Positions 26,386-34,341 of a stretch of DNA of 64,000 bases are shown piece after piece. The notes below the pieces were generated by a model that was given only the letters and a program-made list of their open reading frames with translations, was not told where the DNA came from and did no database searches. Numbering within the stretch: position 1 is the first letter of the stretch; every line of letters starts with the position of its first letter. This stretch comes from Acidimicrobiaceae bacterium (lineage in GTDB: Bacteria > Actinomycetota > Acidimicrobiia > Acidimicrobiales > RAAP-2). A program made the translations under genes and the position numbers. The stretch is from positions 3,641-67,640 of the forward strand of contig PMTF01000013.1 in the NCBI GenBank assembly GCA_003167415.1. The letters are read 5' to 3'.

Positions 26386-27348
26386 CTACAAAGCGTGGAG
26401 TCCGTCGATCACCCGTTGGGCTTCCTCGACGATCGAGCGCACGATGTCCCCGGCCGGGACGACGGACGTGATTGCTCCCACGGACTGTCCGGCCGGATAT
26501 CCCTCTCGACGCGGATCGATGCCGAGCGTGTTCTCATCGCCGCCGAGGTGGAAGGTTCCGTCGTGGAACGCGACGGCCAACTGGTCCGGGAATTTCTTCA
26601 GCAACGTCGGATCGGCGTCGTAGCGATCGGTCGTGTCGTTACGAAGAACGCGCATGGTCTTGCCGCTGAACGCGCGCGAGACGACGGTGCCGTCTTCGCG
26701 ACTCTCGAGGATTGATTCGCGGTATCCCGGAATGGCCCGTGCCTCGGGAGTCGCGATGAATCGGGTGCCAATCCATACCCCGGCCGCGCCCAGAGAGAGC
26801 GCGGCCGCGAGTCCGCGGCCGTCGAAGATCCCGCCGGCCGCGACGACCGGGATCGCGCCATCCATGGCGTCGACGATCAGGGGCACGAGGGGCAACGTCG
26901 CCACCGTACCGGTGTGACCCCCCGCCTCGGTCCCTTGGGCGACGACGAGGTCGCACCCGGCGTCGAGCGCGCGCTTGGCGTGTTCGACCTTGCCGCACAT
27001 CGACACGACCAGCACGTCGTGATCGTGGCAGAGGTCGATGACGTGCGCGGGCACGCCCAGCCCGGCCACAAACGTGCTCGCCCCGCCCTCGATCAAGAGC
27101 TCGACGTTCTGTTTCAGTGTCTCGGGAAAGGCCGTCAAGAGGTCGACCCCGAAAGGTTTGGTCGTGAGGGCTTTGGTGGCGGCGATCTCGTGGGCCAGGC
27201 GCTCACTGGACATGGTGGAGGCACCGAGACAGCCGTAGCCACCGGCGTTGGAGACCGCGGCGGCGAGTGCGCTGTAGGCGACGCCGCCCATGCCGGCGAG
27301 CATGACCGGGTGTTCGATCTTCAACATCTCGGTGAGTCTCGTTTTCAT
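26386..27348 (-). CDS. Nitronate monooxygenase / FabK-like FMN enzyme
   Basis: A 320-residue TIM-barrel flavoprotein. HPVMLAGMGGVAYSALAAAV opens the barrel, VVAQGTEAGGHTG carries the catalytic-loop histidine and VVAAGGIFDGRGLAAALSLGA the FMN phosphate loop. The ATG at 27348-27346 has GGAGGA upstream; a longer frame is rejected. Family members oxidise nitronates or reduce enoyl-ACP, and the sequence does not decide which. Confidence 0.87.
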   Translation of the reverse strand: MKTRLTEMLKIEHPVMLAGMGGVAYSALAAAVSNAGGYGCLGASTMSSERLAHEIAATKALTTKPFGVDLLTAFPETLKQNVELLIEGGASTFVAGLGVPAHVIDLCHDHDVLVVSMCGKVEHAKRALDAGCDLVVAQGTEAGGHTGTVATLPLVPLIVDAMDGAIPVVAAGGIFDGRGLAAALSLGAAGVWIGTRFIATPEARAIPGYRESILESREDGTVVSRAFSGKTMRVLRNDTTDRYDADPTLLKKFPDQLAVAFHDGTFHLGGDENTLGIDPRREGYPAGQSVGAITSVVPAGDIVRSIVEEAQRVIDGLHAL

Positions 27349-27476
27349 TGGTCCTCCGTTGCTACAAACTAGTGAGACCATTGCGCGTCGACAAAATGTC
27401 AGCGTGCCCAACTAGGGTGATGTTCACTCGCGAGTGGTGTTAACCCCCGTCGTCTCTTCTGGAGTGGATTTCTTGC

Positions 27477-29033
27477 ATGGATACTGATCTCGCTGTCCCA
27501 ATGCCCAAGAGGGAGTTGTACTTCGTCTTCGGCGCTCTCATGTTGGGCATGCTGTTAGCCGCACTCGACAGCACGATCGTCGCTACCGCCCTGCCGACGA
27601 TTGTGGGCGACCTCCACGGGGCGAGTCACTTGAGCTGGGTCGTCGTCGCCTACCTTCTTGCGTCGACCGTGAGTACACCGCTGTGGGGCAAGTTGGGTGA
27701 CCTGCACGGTCGAAAGGTCTACTTCCAGGCGGCGATCATTCTCTTCTTGATTGGCAGCATGTTGTGCGGCGTCGCCCACACGATGCTCGAGTTGATCCTC
27801 TTTCGCGCTCTGCAGGGTCTGGGCGGTGGCGGCCTCATGGTGGGCGCCCAGTCGATCATCGCCGACATCGTGCCGCCTCGAGAACGAGGACGCTACGCCG
27901 GATTCTTCGGCGCGACGTTTGGTGCCGCCACGGTGATCGGACCGCTCCTCGGAGGATTCATCGTCGAATACTTCTCGTGGCGATGGATCTTCTTCGTGAA
28001 CCTCCCCTTCGGCATCCTCGCGTTGATCGTCACCGCCGCGGTTTTGCCGAGTGCCGGTGCCCGGGTGCAGCACGTCATCGACTACGCCGGCATCGTCACC
28101 TTGACGATCTCGGCCTCGGCGCTCATTCTCTTCACCTCGCTCGGCGGAACGTCCCTCGCGTGGCTCGGCTGGAAGTCCGTGACGCTGCTCGTCGTCGGTC
28201 TGATCACCGCAGTGATCTTCGTCGTGATCGAGCGGCGCTCGAGTGAGCCGATCTTGGCGCCGCGACTGTTCGCGAACCGCGTCTTCTCTTCGGCCTCGGC
28301 CATTGGCTTCGTCGTCGGCTTCGCGATGTTCGGCGCGCTGACATTCCTCCCGCTCTACTTCCAAGACGTTCGAGGGGCGACGCCGACGAGCTCGGGTCTG
28401 CGATTGCTACCGATGATGGCCGGTCTCCTCGTCGCGTCGATCGTCACCGGTCAACTCGTCTCCAAGGGTTGGCGCTATCGTCCGTTCCCCATCTTGGGGA
28501 CGGCGATCATGACGATCGGTCTCGGACTGTTCGGCACCATCGGTATCGCCACCTCGGAACTCACCTTGGCCTTTTACATGCTCATTCTCGGAACGGGACT
28601 CGGATTGGTGATGCAGATTCTCATCACCGCGGTACAGAACGCCGTGCAGCGCGAAGACCTCGGCGCGGCGACGGCCGGGGCGAACTTCTTTCGGTCGATC
28701 GGCGGTTCCTTCGGGACCGCGGTGTTCGGCGCGCTCTACGTGAACGCGTTGCCGCACCAATTGGCGGTCGGACTTCGCGCGAACCCCTCGGTCAAATCAT
28801 TGCCCTCCCCGTTACTTTGGACGCCGAAGAACCTTCGTCGACTTCCTCTGAACGAACTCTCGGTGATCCTGCACGCCGTCTCGGGATCGATTTCGGAGAT
28901 CTACCGCTACGCGGTGCCGATCGGCGTACTCGCCGTCATCCTGTCGCTGACCTTGCCGGAGATCACACTTCGCACGAGCCTTCACCCAATCGCTGACGAA
29001 ATTCCGATGTCAAACGCCGACCCCCTCGTCTGA
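27477..29033 (+). CDS. MFS drug/proton antiporter, DHA2 family (EmrB/QacA)
   Basis: A 518-residue transporter with 14 predicted helices. [17 protein letters not shown] is the diagnostic D1 motif, [10 protein letters not shown] is motif A and [18 protein letters not shown] is motif C for antiporters. Probably exports toxic compounds. The last 71 nt overlap the convergent phosphatase gene. Ribosome-binding site GGAG upstream. The 19.4-kb remnant belongs to the same transporter family. Confidence 0.92.
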   Translation: MDTDLAVPMPKRELYFVFGALMLGMLLAALDSTIVATALPTIVGDLHGASHLSWVVVAYLLASTVSTPLWGKLGDLHGRKVYFQAAIILFLIGSMLCGVAHTMLELILFRALQGLGGGGLMVGAQSIIADIVPPRERGRYAGFFGATFGAATVIGPLLGGFIVEYFSWRWIFFVNLPFGILALIVTAAVLPSAGARVQHVIDYAGIVTLTISASALILFTSLGGTSLAWLGWKSVTLLVVGLITAVIFVVIERRSSEPILAPRLFANRVFSSASAIGFVVGFAMFGALTFLPLYFQDVRGATPTSSGLRLLPMMAGLLVASIVTGQLVSKGWRYRPFPILGTAIMTIGLGLFGTIGIATSELTLAFYMLILGTGLGLVMQILITAVQNAVQREDLGAATAGANFFRSIGGSFGTAVFGALYVNALPHQLAVGLRANPSVKSLPSPLLWTPKNLRRLPLNELSVILHAVSGSISEIYRYAVPIGVLAVILSLTLPEITLRTSLHPIADEIPMSNADPLV

Positions 29034-29490
29034 GCGTTTCGAGACATTCGTCGAAGTCCGCGTCGCCGCCGTAATAGGGATCGAACAGGTCGAGGTCCCG
29101 TCCCGGTTCGATCAGATTGCGCAAGAGGATCACTTCGGTCGCCCGATTGGACAGTCGCTTCTTCACTTCGTGAACGTGCTCACGAGTCATGCCGATCACT
29201 ACGTCCTGGCGGTCTAAGTACGCGCGGTCGGCGAAGGCGCCCAGCGATCCGGCACCCTTGAAGCCGGCCCGGTCGAGCGCGCCGCGCGCTCGTTGGTCCA
29301 TCGGACTTCCGACGTGCCAGTTGGCGGTGCCGGCGCTCGTGACGTCGACGAAACCACGGAGCGACGAGTCGGCGTCGACGAACCGGTTCAAGACCACTTC
29401 GCCCATGGGGGAGCGACAGATGTTGCCGGTACAGATCATGGCTACTCGTAGGCGCGTCTCGACCACCAAACTCCCTTGGACGGCCCTCAT
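28963..29490 (-). CDS. Low-molecular-weight protein tyrosine phosphatase
   Basis: A 175-residue phosphatase. The P-loop CTGNICRS matches C(x)5R(S/T), and DPYYGG contains the general-acid aspartate. I use the ATG at 29490 because TAGCAT lies exactly 6 nt before it; a GTG at 29466 with AGGGAG just upstream is the alternative. LMW-PTPs reverse bacterial tyrosine-kinase signalling, often for capsule export. No kinase is nearby. Its 3' end overlaps the MFS gene by 71 nt. Confidence 0.9.
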   Translation of the reverse strand: MRAVQGSLVVETRLRVAMICTGNICRSPMGEVVLNRFVDADSSLRGFVDVTSAGTANWHVGSPMDQRARGALDRAGFKGAGSLGAFADRAYLDRQDVVIGMTREHVHEVKKRLSNRATEVILLRNLIEPGRDLDLFDPYYGGDADFDECLETLRRGGRRLTSEFRQRLGEGSCEV

Positions 29491-29496
29491 TTTAGA

Positions 29497-29502
29497 ATGC
29501 TA
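29497..29502 (-). promoter_or_regulatory. -10 element of a leaderless promoter for the tyrosine phosphatase gene
   Basis: On the minus strand TAGCAT is followed by 6 nt and then ATG (29490-29488). Confidence 0.45.
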
Positions 29503-29578
29503 AGGAACCATTAAGTGACGTTCCACGACGGATATCGAGTAAGTACTATGGGTCCAGGATCAAACGGAGGGAGACGCG

Positions 29579-29965
29579 ATGCCACTGTCAGAGCATGAGC
29601 AGCGAATCCTGGCCGAACTCGAAGAGTCGCTCTCGAAACAGGATCCACGATTTGCGAAGAACGTTCGCGAGACGAACGTCTACTCCCACGGCGGGCGGCG
29701 TGTTCGTTGGGGTATCGCCGGCTTCGTGGCCGGCCTCTTGATTCTCATTCTTTGCTTCTCCAGCTCGGTCCTCCTGGGTCTCGTCGGGGTCGCCTTGATG
29801 TTTATCTCCGCAGTAGTAATCGAGCGAAACGCTCGTCTTATGGGACGTGCATCGTGGCAGGACATCACTCGTCCGAGCCAGGGTGACGACACCCGCGCGA
29901 ACTACGGTCCACGGACCAGTTCGCTTCGCGACTGGTTGTCGCGTCAGCGCCGCACTCGAGAATGA
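29579..29965 (+). CDS. DUF3040 membrane protein
   Basis: A 128-residue protein of the actinobacterial DUF3040 family, recognised by MPLSEHEQRILAELEESL at the N-terminus. Two helices follow (WGIAGFVAGLLILILCF and VLLGLVGVALMFISAVVI), then a polar tail. Function unknown. The family often sits near mraZ, as here (2.5 kb upstream). GGAGG precedes the ATG, and the stop overlaps the ROK gene start (ATGA). Confidence 0.88.
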   Translation: MPLSEHEQRILAELEESLSKQDPRFAKNVRETNVYSHGGRRVRWGIAGFVAGLLILILCFSSSVLLGLVGVALMFISAVVIERNARLMGRASWQDITRPSQGDDTRANYGPRTSSLRDWLSRQRRTRE

Positions 29966-30837
29966 CCGACGTCGGGGTAGCGCGCAACGCGCCCCCGTGT
30001 CTGGCCCTGGATATCGGTGCGACCAAGGTCGAAGCGGCGCTCGTCGACGTCGACGGTACGTTACGGGCGAGATCGCGAATCAACGACGCCGATCACCACG
30101 ATGACCTAATAACTGCCGTCATCGAATTGGCTCGACGCGTCATGGCCGAAGGGTCAGTCGACGCAGTGGGCGTGGGGTGCGCCGGTCCGATGAGTCGCGG
30201 GGGAGAAGAGGTCTCGCCGCTCAACATCCCACAGTGGCGCTCGTTCCCCCTTCGACGAGCGTTGCGTGACGGCCTCGGTCGAGATGTGTTTGTCGACGGT
30301 GATGCTCGCGCGCTCGCGTTAGCCGAAGGCGCCTTCGGGGCGGCGCGTCACGACCGCTCGTACCTCTCGATGGTGGTCTCGACCGGCGTCGGCGGCGGAC
30401 TGGTCATCGACGGTGAGTTGCTAGACGGGGAGTCGGGTAACGCCGGACACATCGGACACCTCAACGTCGTGCCCAACGGCAACCTGTGTTCGTGCGGCGC
30501 GTTCGGATGTCTCGAAGCCGAAGCGTCGGGTTGGGCGATCGAATTGCTCACCGGACGAATCCCGACCCAAGCCGACGCCGCGACGCGCGTGCGAACAGCC
30601 GACCTCGTCGGTCGCGCCGTCGGCACTCTCGCGTCGGTACTTGATTTCAATCGCTGTTACATCGCCGGATCGGTCGCCCTCGGTTTCGGCGACGAGTTCT
30701 TCCAAGTCGCCAATAAATCAGCGCGAGCGATGGCGCGATTGCCCTACTCCGAACATCTCGAGATAGGCCGATCGGAACTGGGCGCCGACGGACCGCTCCT
30801 CGGAGCGGCGCTGGTCGCGTGGCGGGGGCGATCATGA
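29962..30837 (+). CDS. ROK-family sugar kinase (glucokinase-like)
   Basis: A 291-residue kinase. LALDIGATKVEAALVD is the ATP phosphate-binding block, and GHIGHLNVVPNGNLCSCGAFGCLE carries the HxH-type and CxCGxxGC zinc site of ROK proteins. STGVGGGLVIDG is the second phosphate loop. No helix-turn-helix is present, so it is an enzyme, probably glucokinase. It overlaps both neighbours by 4 nt. Confidence 0.9.
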   Translation: MTDVGVARNAPPCLALDIGATKVEAALVDVDGTLRARSRINDADHHDDLITAVIELARRVMAEGSVDAVGVGCAGPMSRGGEEVSPLNIPQWRSFPLRRALRDGLGRDVFVDGDARALALAEGAFGAARHDRSYLSMVVSTGVGGGLVIDGELLDGESGNAGHIGHLNVVPNGNLCSCGAFGCLEAEASGWAIELLTGRIPTQADAATRVRTADLVGRAVGTLASVLDFNRCYIAGSVALGFGDEFFQVANKSARAMARLPYSEHLEIGRSELGADGPLLGAALVAWRGRS

Positions 30838-31094
30838 AGCGACCGTGGAGCCGCGGTCTCGGACGGCACCTGCTGCGCCATCCCGCCGACGTGGTGACGT
30901 TGGCGCGCGCTGGGTGGCGACTCCGTCGTGACGGTTGGCTCCGTCGTGCACCGTTCCTGCCGTTGCCCGATGCTCGCTACTGGGATTTTCGAATGGCGAC
31001 GGTGAATGGGAGCTCCGACGTCCCACTTAACCCGGCGTCCATGGTCGACGCCGCCACGTGGGCGTTGGCTCAACCGGTGGGACGGCGCCAGTGA
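30834..31094 (+). CDS. Small basic protein of unknown function
   Basis: 86 residues, not recognised. The N-terminal half is rich in Arg and His (RPWSRGLGRHLLRHPADV, then WRLRRDGWLRR). The second half contains LPLPDARYWDFRM. No signal peptide, membrane helix or cysteine pair. The ATG overlaps the ROK stop (ATGA) and the stop overlaps the HNH start (GTGA), which strongly supports translation despite the small size. Confidence 0.65.
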   Translation: MKRPWSRGLGRHLLRHPADVVTLARAGWRLRRDGWLRRAPFLPLPDARYWDFRMATVNGSSDVPLNPASMVDAATWALAQPVGRRQ

Positions 31095-31597
31095 GTCGCG
31101 TCTTACTTTTAAACGCCACCTTCGAACCGCTGCAGCTGGTGAGCGAGCGACGCGCCGTCGTGTTAATGCTCGCCGGTCGGGCCGAGCCCATCGTCACGCC
31201 GGAGCATCCCAATGTCTGTCGATCGGCGTCGATCGTCGTGCAGATACCGGCCATCGTTCGACTCCACGACATGGTGAAGTTGCCCTCCAAGGTGAGAACG
31301 CCACCCCTGACGAGACGCTCACTCTTGTTGCGCGACAGCTATCGCTGCGCCTACTGCCTCGAACACGCCGACACCATCGACCACGTCGTGCCGCGAAGTC
31401 GAGGTGGACGCCACGAATGGACCAACGTGGTGGCGGCCTGTCGGCGTCACAACATGCAAAAGGGCGACCGGTTGCTCGAGGAGATCGGGTGGCGCATGCA
31501 CTTCGAGCCACGGGTCCCCGACGGGCCGTGGTGGCGTTGGCGTCACCTGCCCGATCCCGACCCGTTGTGGGCGCCGTACCTACCCCGGGCCTCGTGA
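31091..31597 (+). CDS. HNH endonuclease family protein
   Basis: 168 residues. The opening VLLLNATFEPLQLVSERRAV is typical of a widespread actinobacterial HNH family, and the C-terminal half is the nuclease: CAYC, TIDHVVPRSRGG, then CRRHNMQKG. The two cysteine pairs hold a structural zinc and DH with HN form the active site. These proteins are usually chromosomal housekeeping genes of unclear role, not restriction enzymes. GTG start overlapping the previous stop. Confidence 0.88.
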   Translation: MSRVLLLNATFEPLQLVSERRAVVLMLAGRAEPIVTPEHPNVCRSASIVVQIPAIVRLHDMVKLPSKVRTPPLTRRSLLLRDSYRCAYCLEHADTIDHVVPRSRGGRHEWTNVVAACRRHNMQKGDRLLEEIGWRMHFEPRVPDGPWWRWRHLPDPDPLWAPYLPRAS

Positions 31598-32256
31598 ACT
31601 TGCAGCTCACCGAGCTCTACGACTACGACACGTTGCGCCGCGAACGCGAGGCGACGATGTACGTCGTTCGCGCGGACCGCGCGACGATCGTCTTGGGGAG
31701 CGCGCAGTCCATTGAAATTCTGGACGCGCAACAGGTGGACGAGACGCCACTTCGCCGACGTCGCGGCGGCGGCGGTCTCGTCCTCGTGCAACCCGATGAC
31801 CTCTGGATCGACTGGTGGATTCCCGCCAACGATCCGCGCTGGCGTAGCGACGTGCACGCCAGCTCACGAATGATCGGTCAGTGGTGGGCCGACGTGCTGA
31901 AAGAAGTCGTGCGAGGCGACGTCACGGTCCACGACGGACCGATCCAGGGTGAACGGGCCTACCGACTCGTCTGTTTTGCCGGACGGGGACCGGGTGAAGT
32001 GTTCGTCGACGGCGCCAAGGCCGTGGGAGTGACTCAGTGGCGAGTGCGCGAGGGACTGCTCGTGTCAACGATCATGCACGCGCACCCTTCCGCCGACGTC
32101 CTGGGCTATCTCAAAGAGGTTCCCGAAGGACTCGCTGGGGCCCTCGAACATCAGGTCCTGTCGTCGATCACCGACGTCGATGCCGAGGGGCTGACCGAAT
32201 CGCTGCGACACGCGGGCGGGTCTTGGCAGTACCGCGCGATTCATCTTCACGACTAA
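31594..32256 (+). CDS. Lipoate-protein ligase family protein (LplA/LipM-like)
   Basis: A 220-residue member of the BPL/LplA/LipB fold. TPLRRRRGGGGLVLVQPDDL is the RRxxGGG cofactor loop, and VDGAKAVGVTQWR supplies the lysine expected to hold the lipoyl or octanoyl adenylate. The protein is shorter than E. coli LplA and lacks its C-terminal domain. It could be a ligase or an octanoyl amidotransferase. GTG start overlaps the HNH stop (GTGA). The last gene of the 29.6-32.3 kb run. Confidence 0.8.
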   Translation: MNLQLTELYDYDTLRREREATMYVVRADRATIVLGSAQSIEILDAQQVDETPLRRRRGGGGLVLVQPDDLWIDWWIPANDPRWRSDVHASSRMIGQWWADVLKEVVRGDVTVHDGPIQGERAYRLVCFAGRGPGEVFVDGAKAVGVTQWRVREGLLVSTIMHAHPSADVLGYLKEVPEGLAGALEHQVLSSITDVDAEGLTESLRHAGGSWQYRAIHLHD

Positions 32257-32342
32257 AGCGACCACTTCTTCCAAAGCCATCACGGGGCTCGTCACGTCCC
32301 GGGTCAAATCAACCTCAAAATTGGCTCCAAATTGTTTTGATT

Positions 32343-32371
32343 TGCATCTGAGTGGGGTTAGGTGGTGTAAT
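32343..32371 (+). promoter_or_regulatory. Probable promoter of the dcw cluster (P-mraZ)
   Basis: TTGCAT (32343-32348) and TGTAAT (32366-32371) are separated by 17 nt, a good sigma-70 layout. TAATGT, two bases on, is an alternative -10. The predicted transcript start near 32378 leaves a leader of about 40 nt before mraZ. The -10 lies inside the MraZ-box array. Confidence 0.55.
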
Positions 32372-32408
32372 GTGTCACCGAATGGGGGAAAGTGGTGAAC
32401 CCGTGGGA
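32353..32408 (+). promoter_or_regulatory. MraZ-box-like operator array
   Basis: TGG-type pentamers recur at nearly perfect 10-bp phase: TGGGG 32353, TGGTG 32363, a degenerate TGTCA 32373, TGGGG 32383, TGGTG 32393 and TGGGA 32404 (11 bp on). The known E. coli MraZ site is TGGGN repeated with 5-nt spacers, which is the same 10-bp phase. The array spans the -10 and the leader, and its last box overlaps the mraZ ribosome-binding site, so autorepression is likely. Confidence 0.65.
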
Positions 32409-32417
32409 GGATCGTCG

Positions 32418-32837
32418 ATGCTCGGATTTGTGGGTCAGTACCAGCATTCGCTGGACGCCAAGGGTCGACTCATCCTGCCCGCGAAGTTTCGTGCCGAGTT
32501 CGAACGCGGTGGTCACCTCAGCCCCAATACCGAGGGGTGCATCGCGCTTTGGACACCGGGGGAGTTCGCGCGTCAGAGCGACGAGCGCCTCGAGCAGAGT
32601 CGCGGCGGTGGATCGATTGAGCGACAGCAGATGCGCTACTGGGCCGCGAACTCTTCGGACGTCGAATTCGACAAGCAGGGACGATTCGCGTTGCCCGCGG
32701 CGATCCGTGAGTACGGGCAACTCAGCGGAGACGTATTGATCGTGGGAACGCTCGACCACATCGAGCTCTGGAATCCCTCGACCTACGCCGAGAAGGTCAA
32801 TTCGGCCGAAGAGTTGTTTAAGCAGGGCAGTGACTAA
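32418..32837 (+). CDS. mraZ: MraZ, transcriptional regulator of the division/cell-wall cluster
   Basis: A 139-residue AbrB/SpoVT-fold protein with two tandem MraZ domains. The DxxxR signature occurs twice, in SLDAKGRLILPAKFR and FDKQGRFALPAAIR. MraZ forms ring oligomers that bind repeats upstream of its own gene. The ATG at 32418 has GGGAGG at 32405-32410. The stop shares bases with a downstream ATG (TAATG). Confidence 0.95.
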   Translation: MLGFVGQYQHSLDAKGRLILPAKFRAEFERGGHLSPNTEGCIALWTPGEFARQSDERLEQSRGGGSIERQQMRYWAANSSDVEFDKQGRFALPAAIREYGQLSGDVLIVGTLDHIELWNPSTYAEKVNSAEELFKQGSD

Positions 32838-32876
32838 TGAATGGAGTGCAACAGAAGTATCGGCCGCGGACCATGC

Positions 32877-32951
32877 GCAGCCTGGCAATCGTCAAGACGG
32901 GTAGAGAATCCTCCTCCGCCTGCTCTCCCTTCTTGACGATTGAAAGGCTGC
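32877..32951 (+). promoter_or_regulatory. Long hairpin between mraZ and rsmH covering the rsmH ribosome-binding site
   Basis: Positions 32877-32897 and 32931-32951 are inverted copies, 19 of 21 bases pairing. A further GGG-AGAG/CTCTCCC stretch lengthens the stem inward, leaving a short pyrimidine-rich loop. The right arm contains AAAGG (32943-32947), the probable rsmH Shine-Dalgarno, and ends 2 nt before its ATG. It may act as a translational switch or mRNA-processing site; a simple terminator is less likely without a U tract. Confidence 0.6.
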
Positions 32952-32953
32952 AG

Positions 32954-33892
32954 ATGGCCCAGGACACATTTCACGTACCGGTGCTCGAAAGTGAGATCGT
33001 CGAGCTCTTCGCCAGTCAGCCCACTGGTGTCGTCGTCGACGCCACGTTGGGCGGCGGAGGCCACGCGATGGCACTACTGCAACAGTCACCGCAACTTCGC
33101 ATTCTTGGCATCGATCGAGACCCCGATGCCCGAGCCGCCTCCGCGGAGCGACTCGCCGAGTTCGAGGGTCGCGTCCGCATCGTGGACGCGACCTTCGGCC
33201 AATTGCGCGACGCGTTGGCCCGTAACGCCGATTTCATCGGTGCCGATCCGATTGTGGGCGTCTTGATGGACCTGGGGGTCTCGTCACATCAACTCGATGA
33301 CGCCAGCCGTGGTTTCTCGTTTCGCGCTGACGCGCCCCTGGACATGCGCATGGACCCCACCCGAGGCGAAACCGCGGCCCAGTTCCTCAGCCACGTCGAC
33401 CAGCACCAGTTCGTGCGACTCCTTCGCGACAACGGTGAAAGTCGCTTCGCCGGTTCGATCGCCAAGTCCGTCCTCGAGCGCCAGCCCCGGACGACGAATG
33501 AATTGAGTGAAGCGGTCGAGCGAGCGGTCCCGATGGCGGCACGTCGGCGCGGTCACGTCGCGACGCGCGTCTTCCAAGCCCTGCGCATCGCGGTGAACTC
33601 CGAAGAAGACGAGTTGACCAGCGGGCTCGACGCGGCGCTCGACGCCCTGGTCGCCGGCGGACTCGTGGCCGTGATCTCATATCACTCGGGCGAAGACCGC
33701 GTCGTGAAGTCCGTGCTACACGAAGCCGCCACCGGCGGCTGTCACTGTCCGCCCGAACTGGGATGCGTCTGTGGCGCCGTTCCCCTCGTTACTGTGTTCA
33801 AGGCCAGCGCGCGTCTGGCCAGCCCCAGTGAAATCGATCGAAATCCACGGGCCCGTTCGGCTCGTCTGCGGGTGGCTCGGAAACTCCCGTGA
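32954..33892 (+). CDS. rsmH: 16S rRNA (cytosine-1402-N4) methyltransferase RsmH (MraW)
   Basis: A 312-residue SAM-dependent methyltransferase modifying C1402 in the ribosomal P site. HVPVLESEIVELF opens the protein, VVDATLGGGGHAMALL binds SAM, VLMDLGVSSHQLDDASRGFSF is the conserved central block, and SYHSGEDRVVK is near the end. I choose the ATG at 32954; the frame is open back to 32837 but the added 39 residues are not family-like and coincide with the hairpin. The stop overlaps the ftsL start (GTGA). Confidence 0.93.
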   Translation: MAQDTFHVPVLESEIVELFASQPTGVVVDATLGGGGHAMALLQQSPQLRILGIDRDPDARAASAERLAEFEGRVRIVDATFGQLRDALARNADFIGADPIVGVLMDLGVSSHQLDDASRGFSFRADAPLDMRMDPTRGETAAQFLSHVDQHQFVRLLRDNGESRFAGSIAKSVLERQPRTTNELSEAVERAVPMAARRRGHVATRVFQALRIAVNSEEDELTSGLDAALDALVAGGLVAVISYHSGEDRVVKSVLHEAATGGCHCPPELGCVCGAVPLVTVFKASARLASPSEIDRNPRARSARLRVARKLP

Positions 33893-34341
33893 GCGTCATT
33901 ACCTTTCCTCGCCGAGTCGATACCGGCCGTGCGCGTCCCCGTACTCGTCCCGACGCACGTCGTCCGACCCACGTCGCGGTGGCGCCGCGGCGTCGCGCCA
34001 TTACCCGAAGCTGGCGAAGTGCCTCGTCTCTTCGCAAATCGTGCGTCGTCGTGATCTTCGCGCTGGCGCTGTCCATGGCGGGCAGCATGGTGGTCGCCAA
34101 TCGCCAGGTCGAACTGCACTCGCTCCAGAGTCAACTACTCCAGGCCCAGTCGACCTACGCCGAACAGGTGGGATCCAACACGGATCTTTCGGCACCCAGT
34201 CTCATCGCGACCAAGGCCGGCGCTCTGCACTTGGTCTACCCCGTCTCGGTGACGCAAGTCCCGTCCACGTCACTTGATGAGCCTTTGCGGCTACCGAAGT
34301 TCCTGGGTTATGCACCGGCTACATCAAGGACGATTCGGTGA
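33889..34341 (+). CDS. ftsL: FtsL-like septum formation protein
   Basis: A 150-residue bitopic membrane protein. A basic N-terminus of about 50 residues is followed by one helix (CVVVIFALALSMAGSMVV) and a short coiled coil (QVELHSLQSQLLQAQSTYAEQ). Sequence identity within FtsL is low; the call rests on topology and position between rsmH and ftsI. It should link FtsQ with the FtsW-FtsI synthase. Overlaps both neighbours by 4 nt. Confidence 0.8.
   Translation: MSVITFPRRVDTGRARPRTRPDARRPTHVAVAPRRRAITRSWRSASSLRKSCVVVIFALALSMAGSMVVANRQVELHSLQSQLLQAQSTYAEQVGSNTDLSAPSLIATKAGALHLVYPVSVTQVPSTSLDEPLRLPKFLGYAPATSRTIR

Noticed and set aside
27555..28364. 269-codon minus-strand frame
   Set aside because: Antisense to the MFS transporter; charged, low-complexity composition.
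32837..32953. N-terminal extension of rsmH from the ATG overlapping the mraZ stop
   Set aside because: The added 39 residues are unlike RsmH N-termini and are encoded by the hairpin; the ATG at 32954 has its own AAAGG. It is kept as a possible re-initiation site.
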